Positions 46,215 to 54,153 of a DNA stretch of 64,000 nucleotides are shown one piece after another. The notes beneath the pieces were generated by a model, which worked only from the letters and a program-made list of their open reading frames with translations, was not told where the DNA came from and ran no database searches. Where the stretch lies: the NCBI GenBank assembly GCA_963756895.1, contig CAVWPI010000004.1:124001-188000 (forward strand), read 5' to 3'. Both the position numbers and the translations under genes were made by a program. The stretch is from DASUAS01 sp963756895 (GTDB lineage: Bacteria; Actinomycetota; Acidimicrobiia; IMCC26256; DASPTH01). The number at the start of each line of letters is the position of its first letter. The first letter of the stretch is position 1.

Positions 46215-47678
46215 TCACCCGGCGTCGCCCGCGCCGAACCACGTCGTGAGCGCTCGCGGCAGCTGCGGGTCGGAGACGACTCCCGTCCACGCGACGTAAC
46301 CGTCGGGTCGGATCAACACCGCCGGGGGAGCCGTGACCTCGCCGAGGACGGGGAGCGCCCACGGACCGTCGTAGCTCGCGTCGACGCGTCGGACCCGGCC
46401 GGCCCAGGGCGCGAGGTCGAAGGCGCCGGATCCCGCGAGGTCGAGGAGCACCGGCCGCGCGTCGTGCAGGAGTGTGAACAGGCGCGTCGGACCGTCGGCG
46501 GTGCGCAGGTCGAGGTCGGGCATGCGTCGCCCGAGCAACGGGTGTCCTTCGCCGAGGTCGTAGCGGACGTCGAGACCGGACTGCATCCCGGCGAATCGTC
46601 GACGGGGCTCGTCCATGCCCAGCAGCTCGGTCATGGTCTCACGGAGCGCCTGGTGGCGGTCGTCGGTGGTGATCAGCGCGATCTGCGCCTTGGCGTTGTG
46701 CTGCACGCGAGCGCCCACCGGATGTCGTTCGGCGTGGTACGTCTCGAGCAGGCTCGCGGGTGACGTCGCGTCGACCACCTGGGCCAGCTTCCAGCCCAGG
46801 TTCACCGCGTCCTGCACGCCGATGTTGAGGCCCTGGCCGCCCTGCGGAGGATGCACGTGCGCGGCGTCGCCTGCGAGCAGCACCCGCCGATCGCGGTAGG
46901 ACGCCACCTGTCGCGTCATGTCGGTGAACCGCGAGATCCAGGTGGGGCTGTGCACCCCGAAGTCCGTGGCATAGGCGCCGACGAGCGCGTCGCGCAGATC
47001 GTCGAGAGTCGGGTCGCTCGCGTGTTCGACCTGCGATTCCCTCAGGACGATGCCGTACGGCCCGCCGCCTGCTTCTCGGTTCACCGATCCGATCCCGCCG
47101 CCTTCGGGCCGGAGGCCGAGCTCGGGGTCGTCCATCTCGGCTTCGGCGATCATCCAGGTGATCGACGGGTCGAGGCCGACGAAGTCGATGCCCGCGACCT
47201 TGCGGACGACGCTGCGCCCCCCGTCGCAGCCGACGAGATAGTCCGCGCGGAGGGAGCGACCGTCGGACAGCTCGACGTCGACACCGGTGTCGTCCTGCAC
47301 GAAGCCCGTGACGTCGCGTTCGCGGACGAACGGCACCGGCAGTTCGTCGATCCAGCCCGCCAGGATGCGTTCGAAGTCGCGTTGCCAGAGCGCGAGTCCG
47401 TAGTTGTGGCGGGTGGGGAAGTCACTGATGTCCAACGAGGTCCCGCCGTACCCCTGGATCTGCATCGCCTGACCCTCGGCGAGGAACCGATCGGCGATGC
47501 CGCGCTGGTCGAGGACCTCGATGGTGCGCGAATGCAGACCGCCGGCACGGGTGCTCTCGAGGTCCTGATCGGTGCGGCGTTCGACGATGACGGCATCGAT
47601 GCCGGCCAAGGCGAGCTCGCCCGCCAACATCAGCCCGGTCGGGCCGCCTCCTGCGATGACCACTTCGTGCTCGTTCAT
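46215..47678 (-). CDS. FAD-dependent aromatic monooxygenase (PheA/TfdB type)
   Basis: 487 residues. The FAD-binding Rossmann motif is VVIAGGGPTGLMLAGELALAG, the DG motif is VGCDGGRSVVRKVAGI, and the second FAD motif is RRVLLAGDAAHVHPPQGGQGLNIGVQDAVNLGWKLA. The C-terminal thioredoxin-like domain (LLHDARPVLLDLAGSG) marks the phenol-hydroxylase subgroup. The ribosome-binding site GGAGGAGG is strong. First gene of a monooxygenase-epoxide hydrolase-amidohydrolase run suited to aromatic or terpene catabolism. Confidence 0.92.
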   Translation of the reverse strand: MNEHEVVIAGGGPTGLMLAGELALAGIDAVIVERRTDQDLESTRAGGLHSRTIEVLDQRGIADRFLAEGQAMQIQGYGGTSLDISDFPTRHNYGLALWQRDFERILAGWIDELPVPFVRERDVTGFVQDDTGVDVELSDGRSLRADYLVGCDGGRSVVRKVAGIDFVGLDPSITWMIAEAEMDDPELGLRPEGGGIGSVNREAGGGPYGIVLRESQVEHASDPTLDDLRDALVGAYATDFGVHSPTWISRFTDMTRQVASYRDRRVLLAGDAAHVHPPQGGQGLNIGVQDAVNLGWKLAQVVDATSPASLLETYHAERHPVGARVQHNAKAQIALITTDDRHQALRETMTELLGMDEPRRRFAGMQSGLDVRYDLGEGHPLLGRRMPDLDLRTADGPTRLFTLLHDARPVLLDLAGSGAFDLAPWAGRVRRVDASYDGPWALPVLGEVTAPPAVLIRPDGYVAWTGVVSDPQLPRALTTWFGAGDAG

Positions 47679-47748
47679 GCGCCTCCTCCGTCGCGCGGTG
47701 CTGGCCGTTGCGGCGCACCCAAGAGGTCATGGTCAGCACGGATCCATC

Positions 47749-47761
47749 GCTTGCGGCAAGC
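47749..47761. promoter_or_regulatory. Inverted repeat upstream of the monooxygenase
   Basis: GCTTGC-G-GCAAGC, 6-base arms with one centre base, 71 bases before the monooxygenase start. It is a possible operator; arm sequence resembles an everted form of the TGCAAG site at 27700 but the orientation differs. The rest of the 47679-48262 gap holds no convincing gene apart from the fragment at 47907. Confidence 0.35.
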
Positions 47762-47906
47762 CCCCTCCCTCGCGTTACGCTGGGCACGGCGGGGAGAGTT
47801 CACGCTCAGGCTGCATCCTGCGTGATGCCGGCGGCGACGGCCTGCTCACCCGTCATCTCGAACTCAGGATGTTCAGTGAGCACCTGCAACCCCGGGCGCT
47901 CGCGCC

Positions 47907-48059
47907 ATGTTGCGCCAGACCTCGATCGACCCGACTCGCATGTGGCGCATCACCAGCGACCTGCTCCTGGCGTTCTTCGCCGAGCACCGCGACGATGCCC
48001 CGGGAACCATCGGTGCGGTGATCCCGGACGCGCCGGAACTTCGGCCCGGGCCACCCTGA
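47907..48059 (+). pseudogene. Possible C-terminal fragment of an alpha/beta hydrolase
   Basis: A 50-codon frame, MLRQTSIDPTRMW then RITSDLLLAFFAEH, ends at TGA 48057. The AFFAEH helix is like the C-terminus of chlorophyllase/PAF-acetylhydrolase-type proteins. A stop 30 bases upstream (47877) and no ribosome-binding site argue that it is debris, not an intact gene. Chance coding is also possible. Confidence 0.3.
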
Positions 48060-48226
48060 CCCCCGACCGCTCGACGCGGCTGGAACGGGCGTGAGCAACG
48101 CCCCCGGTTGAGCATCAATGCTGGACGGAGGGGGGCCGTGTCTTCGAGCGTCGTGCTTACGAATGCTGTCGCTGGCGCGGTTCCGAATCGGCGTCGCGAC
48201 ACAAGGGCAGAGTGCTCATCGAACTT

Positions 48227-48240
48227 CGACACAGGTGTCG
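48227..48240. repeat. Short inverted repeat after the GGDEF-EAL gene
   Basis: CGACAC-AG-GTGTCG, perfect 6-base arms, 23 bases beyond the stop of the GGDEF-EAL gene. Too short to call a terminator with confidence. Confidence 0.3.
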
Positions 48241-48262
48241 TGCGTGTGTATCGAGTCGCGGG

Positions 48263-50578
48263 TCACGTGCTGAGTTTGACCTGCGAGTTCGCGACTCCCG
48301 CGGGGGTACGTGTCGGGCGATCACGGACGGCCGCGACCTCGACTGGGAGCTGTGCGCGACCGAAGAGAAAGCCCTGCGCGTGGTCACAGTCGAGGCGGCG
48401 TAGGACGTCGAGTTGTGCTTCGCGTTCGACTCCTTCGGCGACCACGGTGATGTCGAGTGCGTGAGCCATGTTCACGATCGCGCGGACGAGAGCGACTTCT
48501 TCGTGATCGGTGTCGATGCGGTCGATGAAGGCGCGGTCGATCTTGAGCATGTCGACGTCGAGTTCGCGGACATAGGCGAGGCTCGAGTAGCCGGTACCGA
48601 AGTCGTCGATCGCGAATCGGAAGCCAGCGTCGTGGAGTGCTGCGAGGTTCTGCCGGACTGACGTGGTGGGCTCGAGCAGTGCAGATTCGGTGACTTCAAG
48701 GATGATTGCGTCCGGGCGGACGTTCTCGGTGATGAGGATCTCTTGAGCGAGTCGCGCCATGTCGGGGTGACGCAACTCGCGGGCGGAGACGTTCACTGCG
48801 ATTCGCGCGTCGGGATGGGTGCTGCGTAGCGCGGGCAGGTGCTGAGCGGCGCTGCGTAGGACCCATGCGCCGATGTCGACGATGAGTCCGAGGTCTTCTG
48901 CGAGGGGGATGAAGTCTGCCGGTAGTACGAGCGCCCCATCTCGTTGCCAGCGCACGAGTGCTTCATTGGCCACGATGGTTCCGTGGGTGATGGAGACGAC
49001 GGGTTGAAAGGCGAGCACGAGATCGTGGTCGACGAGCGCGTGGCGGAGCGCGATCTCGGTCGCGAGGCGATGTCGGACGCGGTCGTGCATCGCTGGTTCG
49101 AACGACTCGACCCGTCCGCGGCCTTGGCCCTTTGCTGCGTACATGGCGAGATCAGCGTCACGCAGGATCGAGTCGGTATCGAGTGGACTCGTCGAAGTGT
49201 CTGTGACCACACCGATGCTCGCGCTCACGTGCAACTGGTTGCCTTCGACGACGAACGGTTGTGAGAACGCGTTGAGCACTCGGCGAGCGGCGACATCGTC
49301 CTTGGCTACCTCGCCGTCTTGCTTGGCGAGGACGACGAACTCGTCGCCACCGAGTCGAGCGACACAGTCGTCAGGAAATGAGTCGCGGAGCCGCTCCGCG
49401 ACGGCGACGAGCAGAGCGTCCCCGACTCCGTGGCCGAGACTGTCGTTGATCACCTTGAACTGATCGAGGTCACAGAAGAGCAAGACCCAGTGCGCGTCGC
49501 GACGCGCCGCCCAGCGAGCGACGACGACGAGTTCCTCGCCGAGTGCGGCACGGTTGGAAAGTCCGGTGAGATTGTCGTGGGAGGCCTGCCACACGATCAA
49601 GGCTTCTGCGTCGCGATGGCGCCGCACCGCCGCGAGTGCACCGCCGAAGCCGCCGACGACGAGCACGAAGCCGGCAAGTGCCGTCACCTTCGGCTCTTGT
49701 GCGACCTCGGCGGGAAAGAAGAGCAGCAGCACGAAGGGGGTCAAGCTGGCGATACCCAAGCCGACGATGCGCGAACGCTGCGACGCCGGACGCAGCAATC
49801 GTTCAGGTTCCGCCTCGACCAGGCGCATACCAGGATGCACGGCAGCGGCCGCGATGCACCCGTAGGCCAGGAGGAACGCCACGGACAGCAGATCGCTCTC
49901 GAGTCCACCATCGGGCATGAGCAGCGCCGCGTACAAGACGTCAGCCACGAGCATGAGGCAGAAGCCCAAGGCGAGCAAGCGCCATGGTTGCGAGTAGCGC
50001 ACCTGTCCGCGACCGATGTGCCAGAGCGCTACGAGGACGATCACATCGAGTGGGGGATAGAGCACCGTGGGGATCCAATCCCAAACGCTGATCTGTGAAC
50101 TTGCGAGCGCGGGATGGACGAGCACGATCCAGATCGCGACCCATGCTGCGGTCGCATACATCGTCGCGTCCAACATGGCGATGGACTCGCGACGACGCAG
50201 ACGCAGCAGGCCGATCATCGCCGCGATCGCTGCGGGATAGCTCGCCAGGTACAACAAGCTGGAGAGCATGGACGTGTATCCGGGGACTTGCCCGACAAGC
50301 TCGGTCAAGTCCCACGCCAGATCACCACAGACATCGAATGTGATCATCGCTGCGAGCAGGAACCATGGCCATCGCTGCGCCGGACGGCGCACGAGCGCCG
50401 CCACCGCCACGGTGGCGGCGAGCGCAAATCCGATCCCTTCGTAGAACAGGAGTCCGAAGCCGTCCGCCGGGTACCGCAACCACAACACCGCGCAAAGACC
50501 CACGACTACCAGTACGCACCCGCTCGAGACGGTGACGCGGCCGCGACGCCACACAGCGGGTTTCGTCCCAGGCCCCAT
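48263..50578 (-). CDS. Membrane-bound GGDEF-EAL cyclic-di-GMP protein
   Basis: 771 residues. Residues ~1-310 hold about eight membrane helices, a MASE-like sensor. GGDEF domain ~335-490: FCDLDQFKVINDSLGHGVGD and intact LGGDEFVVL; no RxxD inhibitory site is seen five residues before it. EAL domain ~510-760: NEALVRWQRDG (EAL signature), NVSARELRHPDM, IDDFGTGYSSLAYVRELDVDMLKIDRAFI, VVAEGVE and QGFLFGR, all residues needed for phosphodiesterase activity. It could make or degrade c-di-GMP. ATG 50578 starts just before the first helix. Confidence 0.92.
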   Translation of the reverse strand: MGPGTKPAVWRRGRVTVSSGCVLVVVGLCAVLWLRYPADGFGLLFYEGIGFALAATVAVAALVRRPAQRWPWFLLAAMITFDVCGDLAWDLTELVGQVPGYTSMLSSLLYLASYPAAIAAMIGLLRLRRRESIAMLDATMYATAAWVAIWIVLVHPALASSQISVWDWIPTVLYPPLDVIVLVALWHIGRGQVRYSQPWRLLALGFCLMLVADVLYAALLMPDGGLESDLLSVAFLLAYGCIAAAAVHPGMRLVEAEPERLLRPASQRSRIVGLGIASLTPFVLLLFFPAEVAQEPKVTALAGFVLVVGGFGGALAAVRRHRDAEALIVWQASHDNLTGLSNRAALGEELVVVARWAARRDAHWVLLFCDLDQFKVINDSLGHGVGDALLVAVAERLRDSFPDDCVARLGGDEFVVLAKQDGEVAKDDVAARRVLNAFSQPFVVEGNQLHVSASIGVVTDTSTSPLDTDSILRDADLAMYAAKGQGRGRVESFEPAMHDRVRHRLATEIALRHALVDHDLVLAFQPVVSITHGTIVANEALVRWQRDGALVLPADFIPLAEDLGLIVDIGAWVLRSAAQHLPALRSTHPDARIAVNVSARELRHPDMARLAQEILITENVRPDAIILEVTESALLEPTTSVRQNLAALHDAGFRFAIDDFGTGYSSLAYVRELDVDMLKIDRAFIDRIDTDHEEVALVRAIVNMAHALDITVVAEGVEREAQLDVLRRLDCDHAQGFLFGRAQLPVEVAAVRDRPTRTPAGVANSQVKLST

Positions 50579-50729
50579 ACCTACGGTGTCGACGCCAGAA
50601 TGATCGAGGTTGACCCCCGATCCGGATCGAGTACCGAAGCGCGGAACCAAGTGTCCCGGTCTGAGCAGAACGTCCGCGCGGATCTGGCGCGTTCGTGACA
50701 CCGGCGGCGCGCTGTCGGGAGCGCTGGTT

Positions 50730-51887
50730 TCAGTCGATGAACTCCGCGAGGTTCGCACCGACGTCGACCGGCGCGTACTTCTCGAGTTCGGGAAGCACCT
50801 CTTTGCCCAAGAGCTCGATGGTCTTGAGTGTGCTCTCGCCCGAGTGGTATCCGAACTGCACGTAGCAGATGAGCTCGTCGACGCCGAGGTCTGCGTAGTG
50901 CTTCATCTTCTCGAAGCACCGTTCGGGATCACCGACGACGATCATGTCGCCCTCGTCGAAGCTCTCGATCGGGATGTTGCCTTCCATGAGTGGCTTCAGG
51001 AGCGGGAACGATGCCTCCCGCGCGGCCGGGTCGAGGTGGGGGAGCTCCCAGTCGAGCGTGAATTGCGCGATGTTCTGGTACCACCAGGCAACCGATTCCC
51101 AGACGCCGTTGTCGCGGGCCTGATCGTTGGTCTCCGCGCAGTGCACGAGCGTGTACGCCGCGACCTTGTTCGTCGCTACGTCGGAGATCGGCTTCGCGTC
51201 CGGGCTGTTCCACGCCTCGCGGTAGGCGCGGATCTGGGCCGCCATCTTGTCGAGCGGCTGCATGATCGAGAACGACAGCAACCCGAGTTGGTTCGAGCCG
51301 GCGACTGCAGACGAACCTTCGGAGGTTGCGGCCATCCACGCGGGCGGGTGAGGATCCTGGAACGGCTTCGGCGTGATGAGACGACGCGGGAACTGGAACG
51401 TAGGGCTGTCCCATTCGAAGTATTCCTCGCGCCACATCGCGCAGATGATCTCGATGGCCTCGGCCCACTCGGCGCGGCTGGCTTCGCGGTCGACGTGGAA
51501 CGCGGTCTGCTCCATCGGCGTGGAGCGTCCGGTTCCCCATTCGATGCGACCCTGCGAGAGGATGTCGGCGGTGGCGACCTTTTCGGCGACGCGCGCGGGA
51601 TGGGTGAACCCGTAGGGGAGCAGGGTCACGCCGAATCCGAGCCTGATGTTCTCGGTCGCCTGTGTGAGCGCGCCGATCACGACCTCTGGCGCAGGGCAAT
51701 GTGAGCGACCTTCGCGGAAGTGGTGCTCGACGAACCACGCGATGCTGAAGCCGAGGGTGTCGGCGAGCTTCACCTGGTCGAGCATCTCGGCGTAGGCGCG
51801 CTGCTCGCGCGCTCGCTGGCCGTAGGGATGAGGTCCGGCTTCCCACGGTCGAGGCGAGTCGATCTCGTACAGCAGGTCAAGCTTCAC
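50730..51887 (-). CDS. LLM-class flavin-dependent monooxygenase (bacterial luciferase-like)
   Basis: 385 residues. MKLDLLYEIDSPRPW, FSIAWFVEHHFREG, IRLGFGVTLLPYGFTHPARVAEKVATADILSQGRIEWGTGRS and WMAATSEGSSAVAG resemble alkanal- or alkanesulfonate-type LLM enzymes. The start is GTG 51887. It diverges from an IclR regulator, with two inverted repeats in the gap, and lies 152 bases upstream of the GGDEF-EAL gene on the same strand. Confidence 0.9.
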   Translation of the reverse strand: MKLDLLYEIDSPRPWEAGPHPYGQRAREQRAYAEMLDQVKLADTLGFSIAWFVEHHFREGRSHCPAPEVVIGALTQATENIRLGFGVTLLPYGFTHPARVAEKVATADILSQGRIEWGTGRSTPMEQTAFHVDREASRAEWAEAIEIICAMWREEYFEWDSPTFQFPRRLITPKPFQDPHPPAWMAATSEGSSAVAGSNQLGLLSFSIMQPLDKMAAQIRAYREAWNSPDAKPISDVATNKVAAYTLVHCAETNDQARDNGVWESVAWWYQNIAQFTLDWELPHLDPAAREASFPLLKPLMEGNIPIESFDEGDMIVVGDPERCFEKMKHYADLGVDELICYVQFGYHSGESTLKTIELLGKEVLPELEKYAPVDVGANLAEFID

Positions 51888-51910
51888 GGACGTACCCCCG
51901 GGTCGGTGCT

Positions 51911-51926
51911 CATCACATATGGGATG
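51911..51926. promoter_or_regulatory. Inverted repeat in the LLM/IclR gap
   Basis: CATCACATATGGGATG: 14 of 16 bases are self-complementary around CATATG. Together with the second repeat at 51936 it is a candidate IclR binding region. Confidence 0.5.
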
Positions 51927-51935
51927 AGTCCACGT

Positions 51936-51949
51936 CGTATCGTGATACG
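51936..51949. promoter_or_regulatory. Inverted repeat CGTATC-GT-GATACG
   Basis: Perfect 6-base arms with a 2-base centre, 49 bases upstream of the divergent LLM start and 55 bases before the IclR start. IclR proteins commonly bind such short palindromes between divergent genes. Confidence 0.55.
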
Positions 51950-52003
51950 CTACCCGGGTCGGTGACGTCGAGTCAATGGCGGAGAGCTGCGAGAGGGGTG
52001 GCG

Positions 52004-52900
52004 GTGGCGGCACGGACGTCGAACAGCGTGCTGCGGGCGGTGACCGTGCTCCAGGTGCTGGCCGCGGACCCCTCGTCATCGAGGTCGCTCGCGGAGGTCG
52101 CTCGTCAGGCCGACCTGAGCTACGCCAGCGCGCATTCGGTCGCGAGCGCGCTCGAGGAGAGCGGTCTGGTCCGTCGGCATCCTCGCACCCGTGCGTACAC
52201 GCTCGGTCCCGCGCTCATCGCGCTCGGTTCGGCAGCGCAACGCGGCTATCGCATCGTCGACGACGCGCTGCCGGAGATGGAACGTCTCTCGGAGGATCTC
52301 GCACTCGGATGTCTCGCCAGTTCGCGCGTCGGCGACGACATGGTGATGCTCGCCGTCACCGGTCCGCCGCAACCGTTCGGCTCGCGCGTCCAGGTTGGCG
52401 AACGCGTCCCGATCGCGCCACCGCTGGGGCTGGCGTTCATCGCGTGGGCGGACGCCGCGACCATCGAGGAGTACCTCGACTCCGCCGGCCGCACGCTCGA
52501 CGCGGCCGAACGACGGCAGTACGCCGAAGCCCTCACGCTCGTGCGCGAACGAGGGTACGGCGTGGTGCTCGACAGCTCGACGCGCCATCGACTCGTTGAA
52601 CGCCTTCGCGCGTCAACTGGTAGCGAGGACTCTCGCCGGCACCATGAGCTCGACGAGATCATCGTCGAGCTTGCCCTCGACGACTACGCGTTGCTGCACC
52701 GTGATGCTGATTCCGAATATGCGGTGACCGCGCTCACCGCTCCGGTGTTCGGACCCGATGGGGAGATCATCCTGGTGTTGACCCTGGTCGGGTTCGCCGG
52801 ACCGGTCCGGGCCGACACGCTGCCCCGGTACGCGGCGCGCATGTTCGAGGCGACCTCTGCCATCGAAGCGACCATGACCGGGCGCCGCGGTCAGCCGTGA
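52004..52900 (+). CDS. IclR-family transcriptional regulator
   Basis: 298 residues. N-terminal winged helix: SNSVLRAVTVLQVLAADPSSSRSLAEVARQADLSYASAHSVASALEESGLVRR. The C-terminal effector domain has GERVPIAPPLGLAFIAWAD and AVTALTAPVFGPDGEIILVLTLVGF. GAGAGGGG (51991-51998) sets the start at GTG 52004; GTG 51998 is an alternative. It probably controls the divergent LLM monooxygenase. Confidence 0.87.
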   Translation: MAARTSNSVLRAVTVLQVLAADPSSSRSLAEVARQADLSYASAHSVASALEESGLVRRHPRTRAYTLGPALIALGSAAQRGYRIVDDALPEMERLSEDLALGCLASSRVGDDMVMLAVTGPPQPFGSRVQVGERVPIAPPLGLAFIAWADAATIEEYLDSAGRTLDAAERRQYAEALTLVRERGYGVVLDSSTRHRLVERLRASTGSEDSRRHHELDEIIVELALDDYALLHRDADSEYAVTALTAPVFGPDGEIILVLTLVGFAGPVRADTLPRYAARMFEATSAIEATMTGRRGQP

Positions 52901-52931
52901 CGCACCGCACTGGACGGAACGAAGACCGCAC

Positions 52932-53051
52932 TTCGTCGACGAAGCGCTCGGCGGCCCCGAGCTGCGCACCCTGTTCCTGCTGACCGCAAAGCAGCTACCG
53001 GGCAAGTCGATCAGGGCGCGGAATGGCTTCGAGCTGACCTGCGATTTGTAG
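52932..53051 (+). pseudogene. C-terminal fragment of an SMP-30/gluconolactonase-like gene
   Basis: One frame gives FVDEALGGPELRTLFLLTA followed by KQLPGKSIRARNGFELTCDL and a TAG at 53049. LGGPxxRTLFLLTA is the recognisable last blade of SMP-30/gluconolactonase proteins. Nothing upstream matches: the IclR gene ends at 52900. The fragment ends exactly where the tRNA-Arg gene begins on the other strand. Confidence 0.5.
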
Positions 53052-53123
53052 CGCCCCCGCCAGGATTCGAACCTGGGCACACGGTTTAGGAAACCGATGC
53101 TCTATCCCCTGAGCTACGAGGGC
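53052..53123 (-). tRNA. tRNA-Arg (anticodon CCT)
   Basis: Cloverleaf read leftward from 53123: acceptor GCCCTCG/CGGGGGC with one G-U pair, D-arm TAGCTCAGGGGATAGAGCA, anticodon loop TTCCTAA (CCT, decodes AGG), T-arm CCAGG-TTCGAAT-CCTGG. The discriminator is G; CCA is not encoded. No other RNA gene is seen. Confidence 0.95.
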
Positions 53124-53323
53124 GGGGCCGGCGCGATTCGTGGGAGAAAACCAGGCGCCGGACCGCTCAGGATAGGGGAGTAGGCCCGCCGCGGAGCTCG
53201 ATCGGCGCCGCGTGCCGCCGTCGTGCGTGCGCAGGCGGTATCACCGCAGCCGCATGATCCGGAGCGGGGTTCGTCGACGCGTCGGGGTGGCGGCGCCATG
53301 TTGCACGCCTGTTCCAGTCGACG

Positions 53324-53923
53324 CTACTGCTGTGCAGCCTTCATCGCCTCGTAGGCGTTCGTGACGCAGGAGAAGCACCAGCCGTTCTCGTCTGGGCGTG
53401 CGCTGTAGTGCTCGACATGGCCGATGAGCAGCGCGAGCCCTGAGCAGTCTCGGCCGCATCCCGCGCAGCGTTGTGCGCTTTGGGGCCGGCCCAGGATCAG
53501 TGGGTGTGGTGCCTTCGCGGCGGCGATCAACCGGTCGAGCTCGGCTCGCTCTGCGGGTGTCATCACCGCGCGGAGCAGCTGTTCGAGGCTCGGATCGTCG
53601 TACAGGTCCGCTGTCCAACAGGACACGGTGACGTACCACTGCAGGCTCCCCCAGCCGTCCACGATCACGTCGCGGGAGTCTCGGTTGCCGAACATGCTGG
53701 GATGCGGGTCACGACCCTCGACGAGCTGGTTCACCTCCCAGCGGTAGGTGGCCGCGCGGCTGCGCCGCGATTCGTCGTCGACCAAGGCGCCGTCGTTGAG
53801 GTTGACGATCTCGTCTTGGAAGTGTTCGAACGCGAGGACGCCCACCGTGGCCGGGTCGCATCCTGCCTCGAGGTACTGACGGAGCGGGACTGGACGCTGG
53901 AGGTCTTCGCTCGTGATGGTCAT
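53324..53923 (-). CDS. Hypothetical protein with C-terminal zinc-ribbon-like Cys pairs
   Basis: 199 residues from ATG 53923. The N-terminus (MTITSEDLQRPVPLRQYLEAGC) is soluble and acidic. The C-terminal third has CAGCGRDCSG and, after HVEHYSARPDENGW, CFSC: four or more cysteines placed as a possible zinc site. I recognise no family. The frame stays open upstream to 54139 but that part is low-complexity and lacks start signals. The 200 bases between it and the tRNA hold only the probable tRNA promoter region. Confidence 0.6.
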   Translation of the reverse strand: MTITSEDLQRPVPLRQYLEAGCDPATVGVLAFEHFQDEIVNLNDGALVDDESRRSRAATYRWEVNQLVEGRDPHPSMFGNRDSRDVIVDGWGSLQWYVTVSCWTADLYDDPSLEQLLRAVMTPAERAELDRLIAAAKAPHPLILGRPQSAQRCAGCGRDCSGLALLIGHVEHYSARPDENGWCFSCVTNAYEAMKAAQQ

Positions 53924-54054
53924 GGCTCGCGCCTTCCTCGTCCGCCGCCGCTCACCGTCGTTGACGGATGACTCCCGCGAGCACGCCGCGCCTTTCGGTG
54001 GCGGAGGCTCCAGGTGGGACCGGCGTACCCCACATGGCTGCCAACGTCGCGTCC

Positions 54055-54083
54055 CCTCCTTGGATACGGGCAAGGAGGTCATG
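54055..54083 (+). other. Inverted repeat overlapping a strong ribosome-binding site and ATG
   Basis: CCTCCTTG (54055-54062) and CAAGGAGG (54071-54078) are perfect complements with an 8-base loop. The right arm is itself a strong Shine-Dalgarno followed by ATG 54081. That ATG is not in the ligase frame, but a single indel would make it the ligase start. In a transcript the hairpin would hide the site. Confidence 0.45.
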
Positions 54084-54153
54084 GTCGACGACCACGCCAC
54101 CACGATCCAGAGGCAGTCTCCTGAGACGGCCATCAGCACGTACCCTCCACCGT

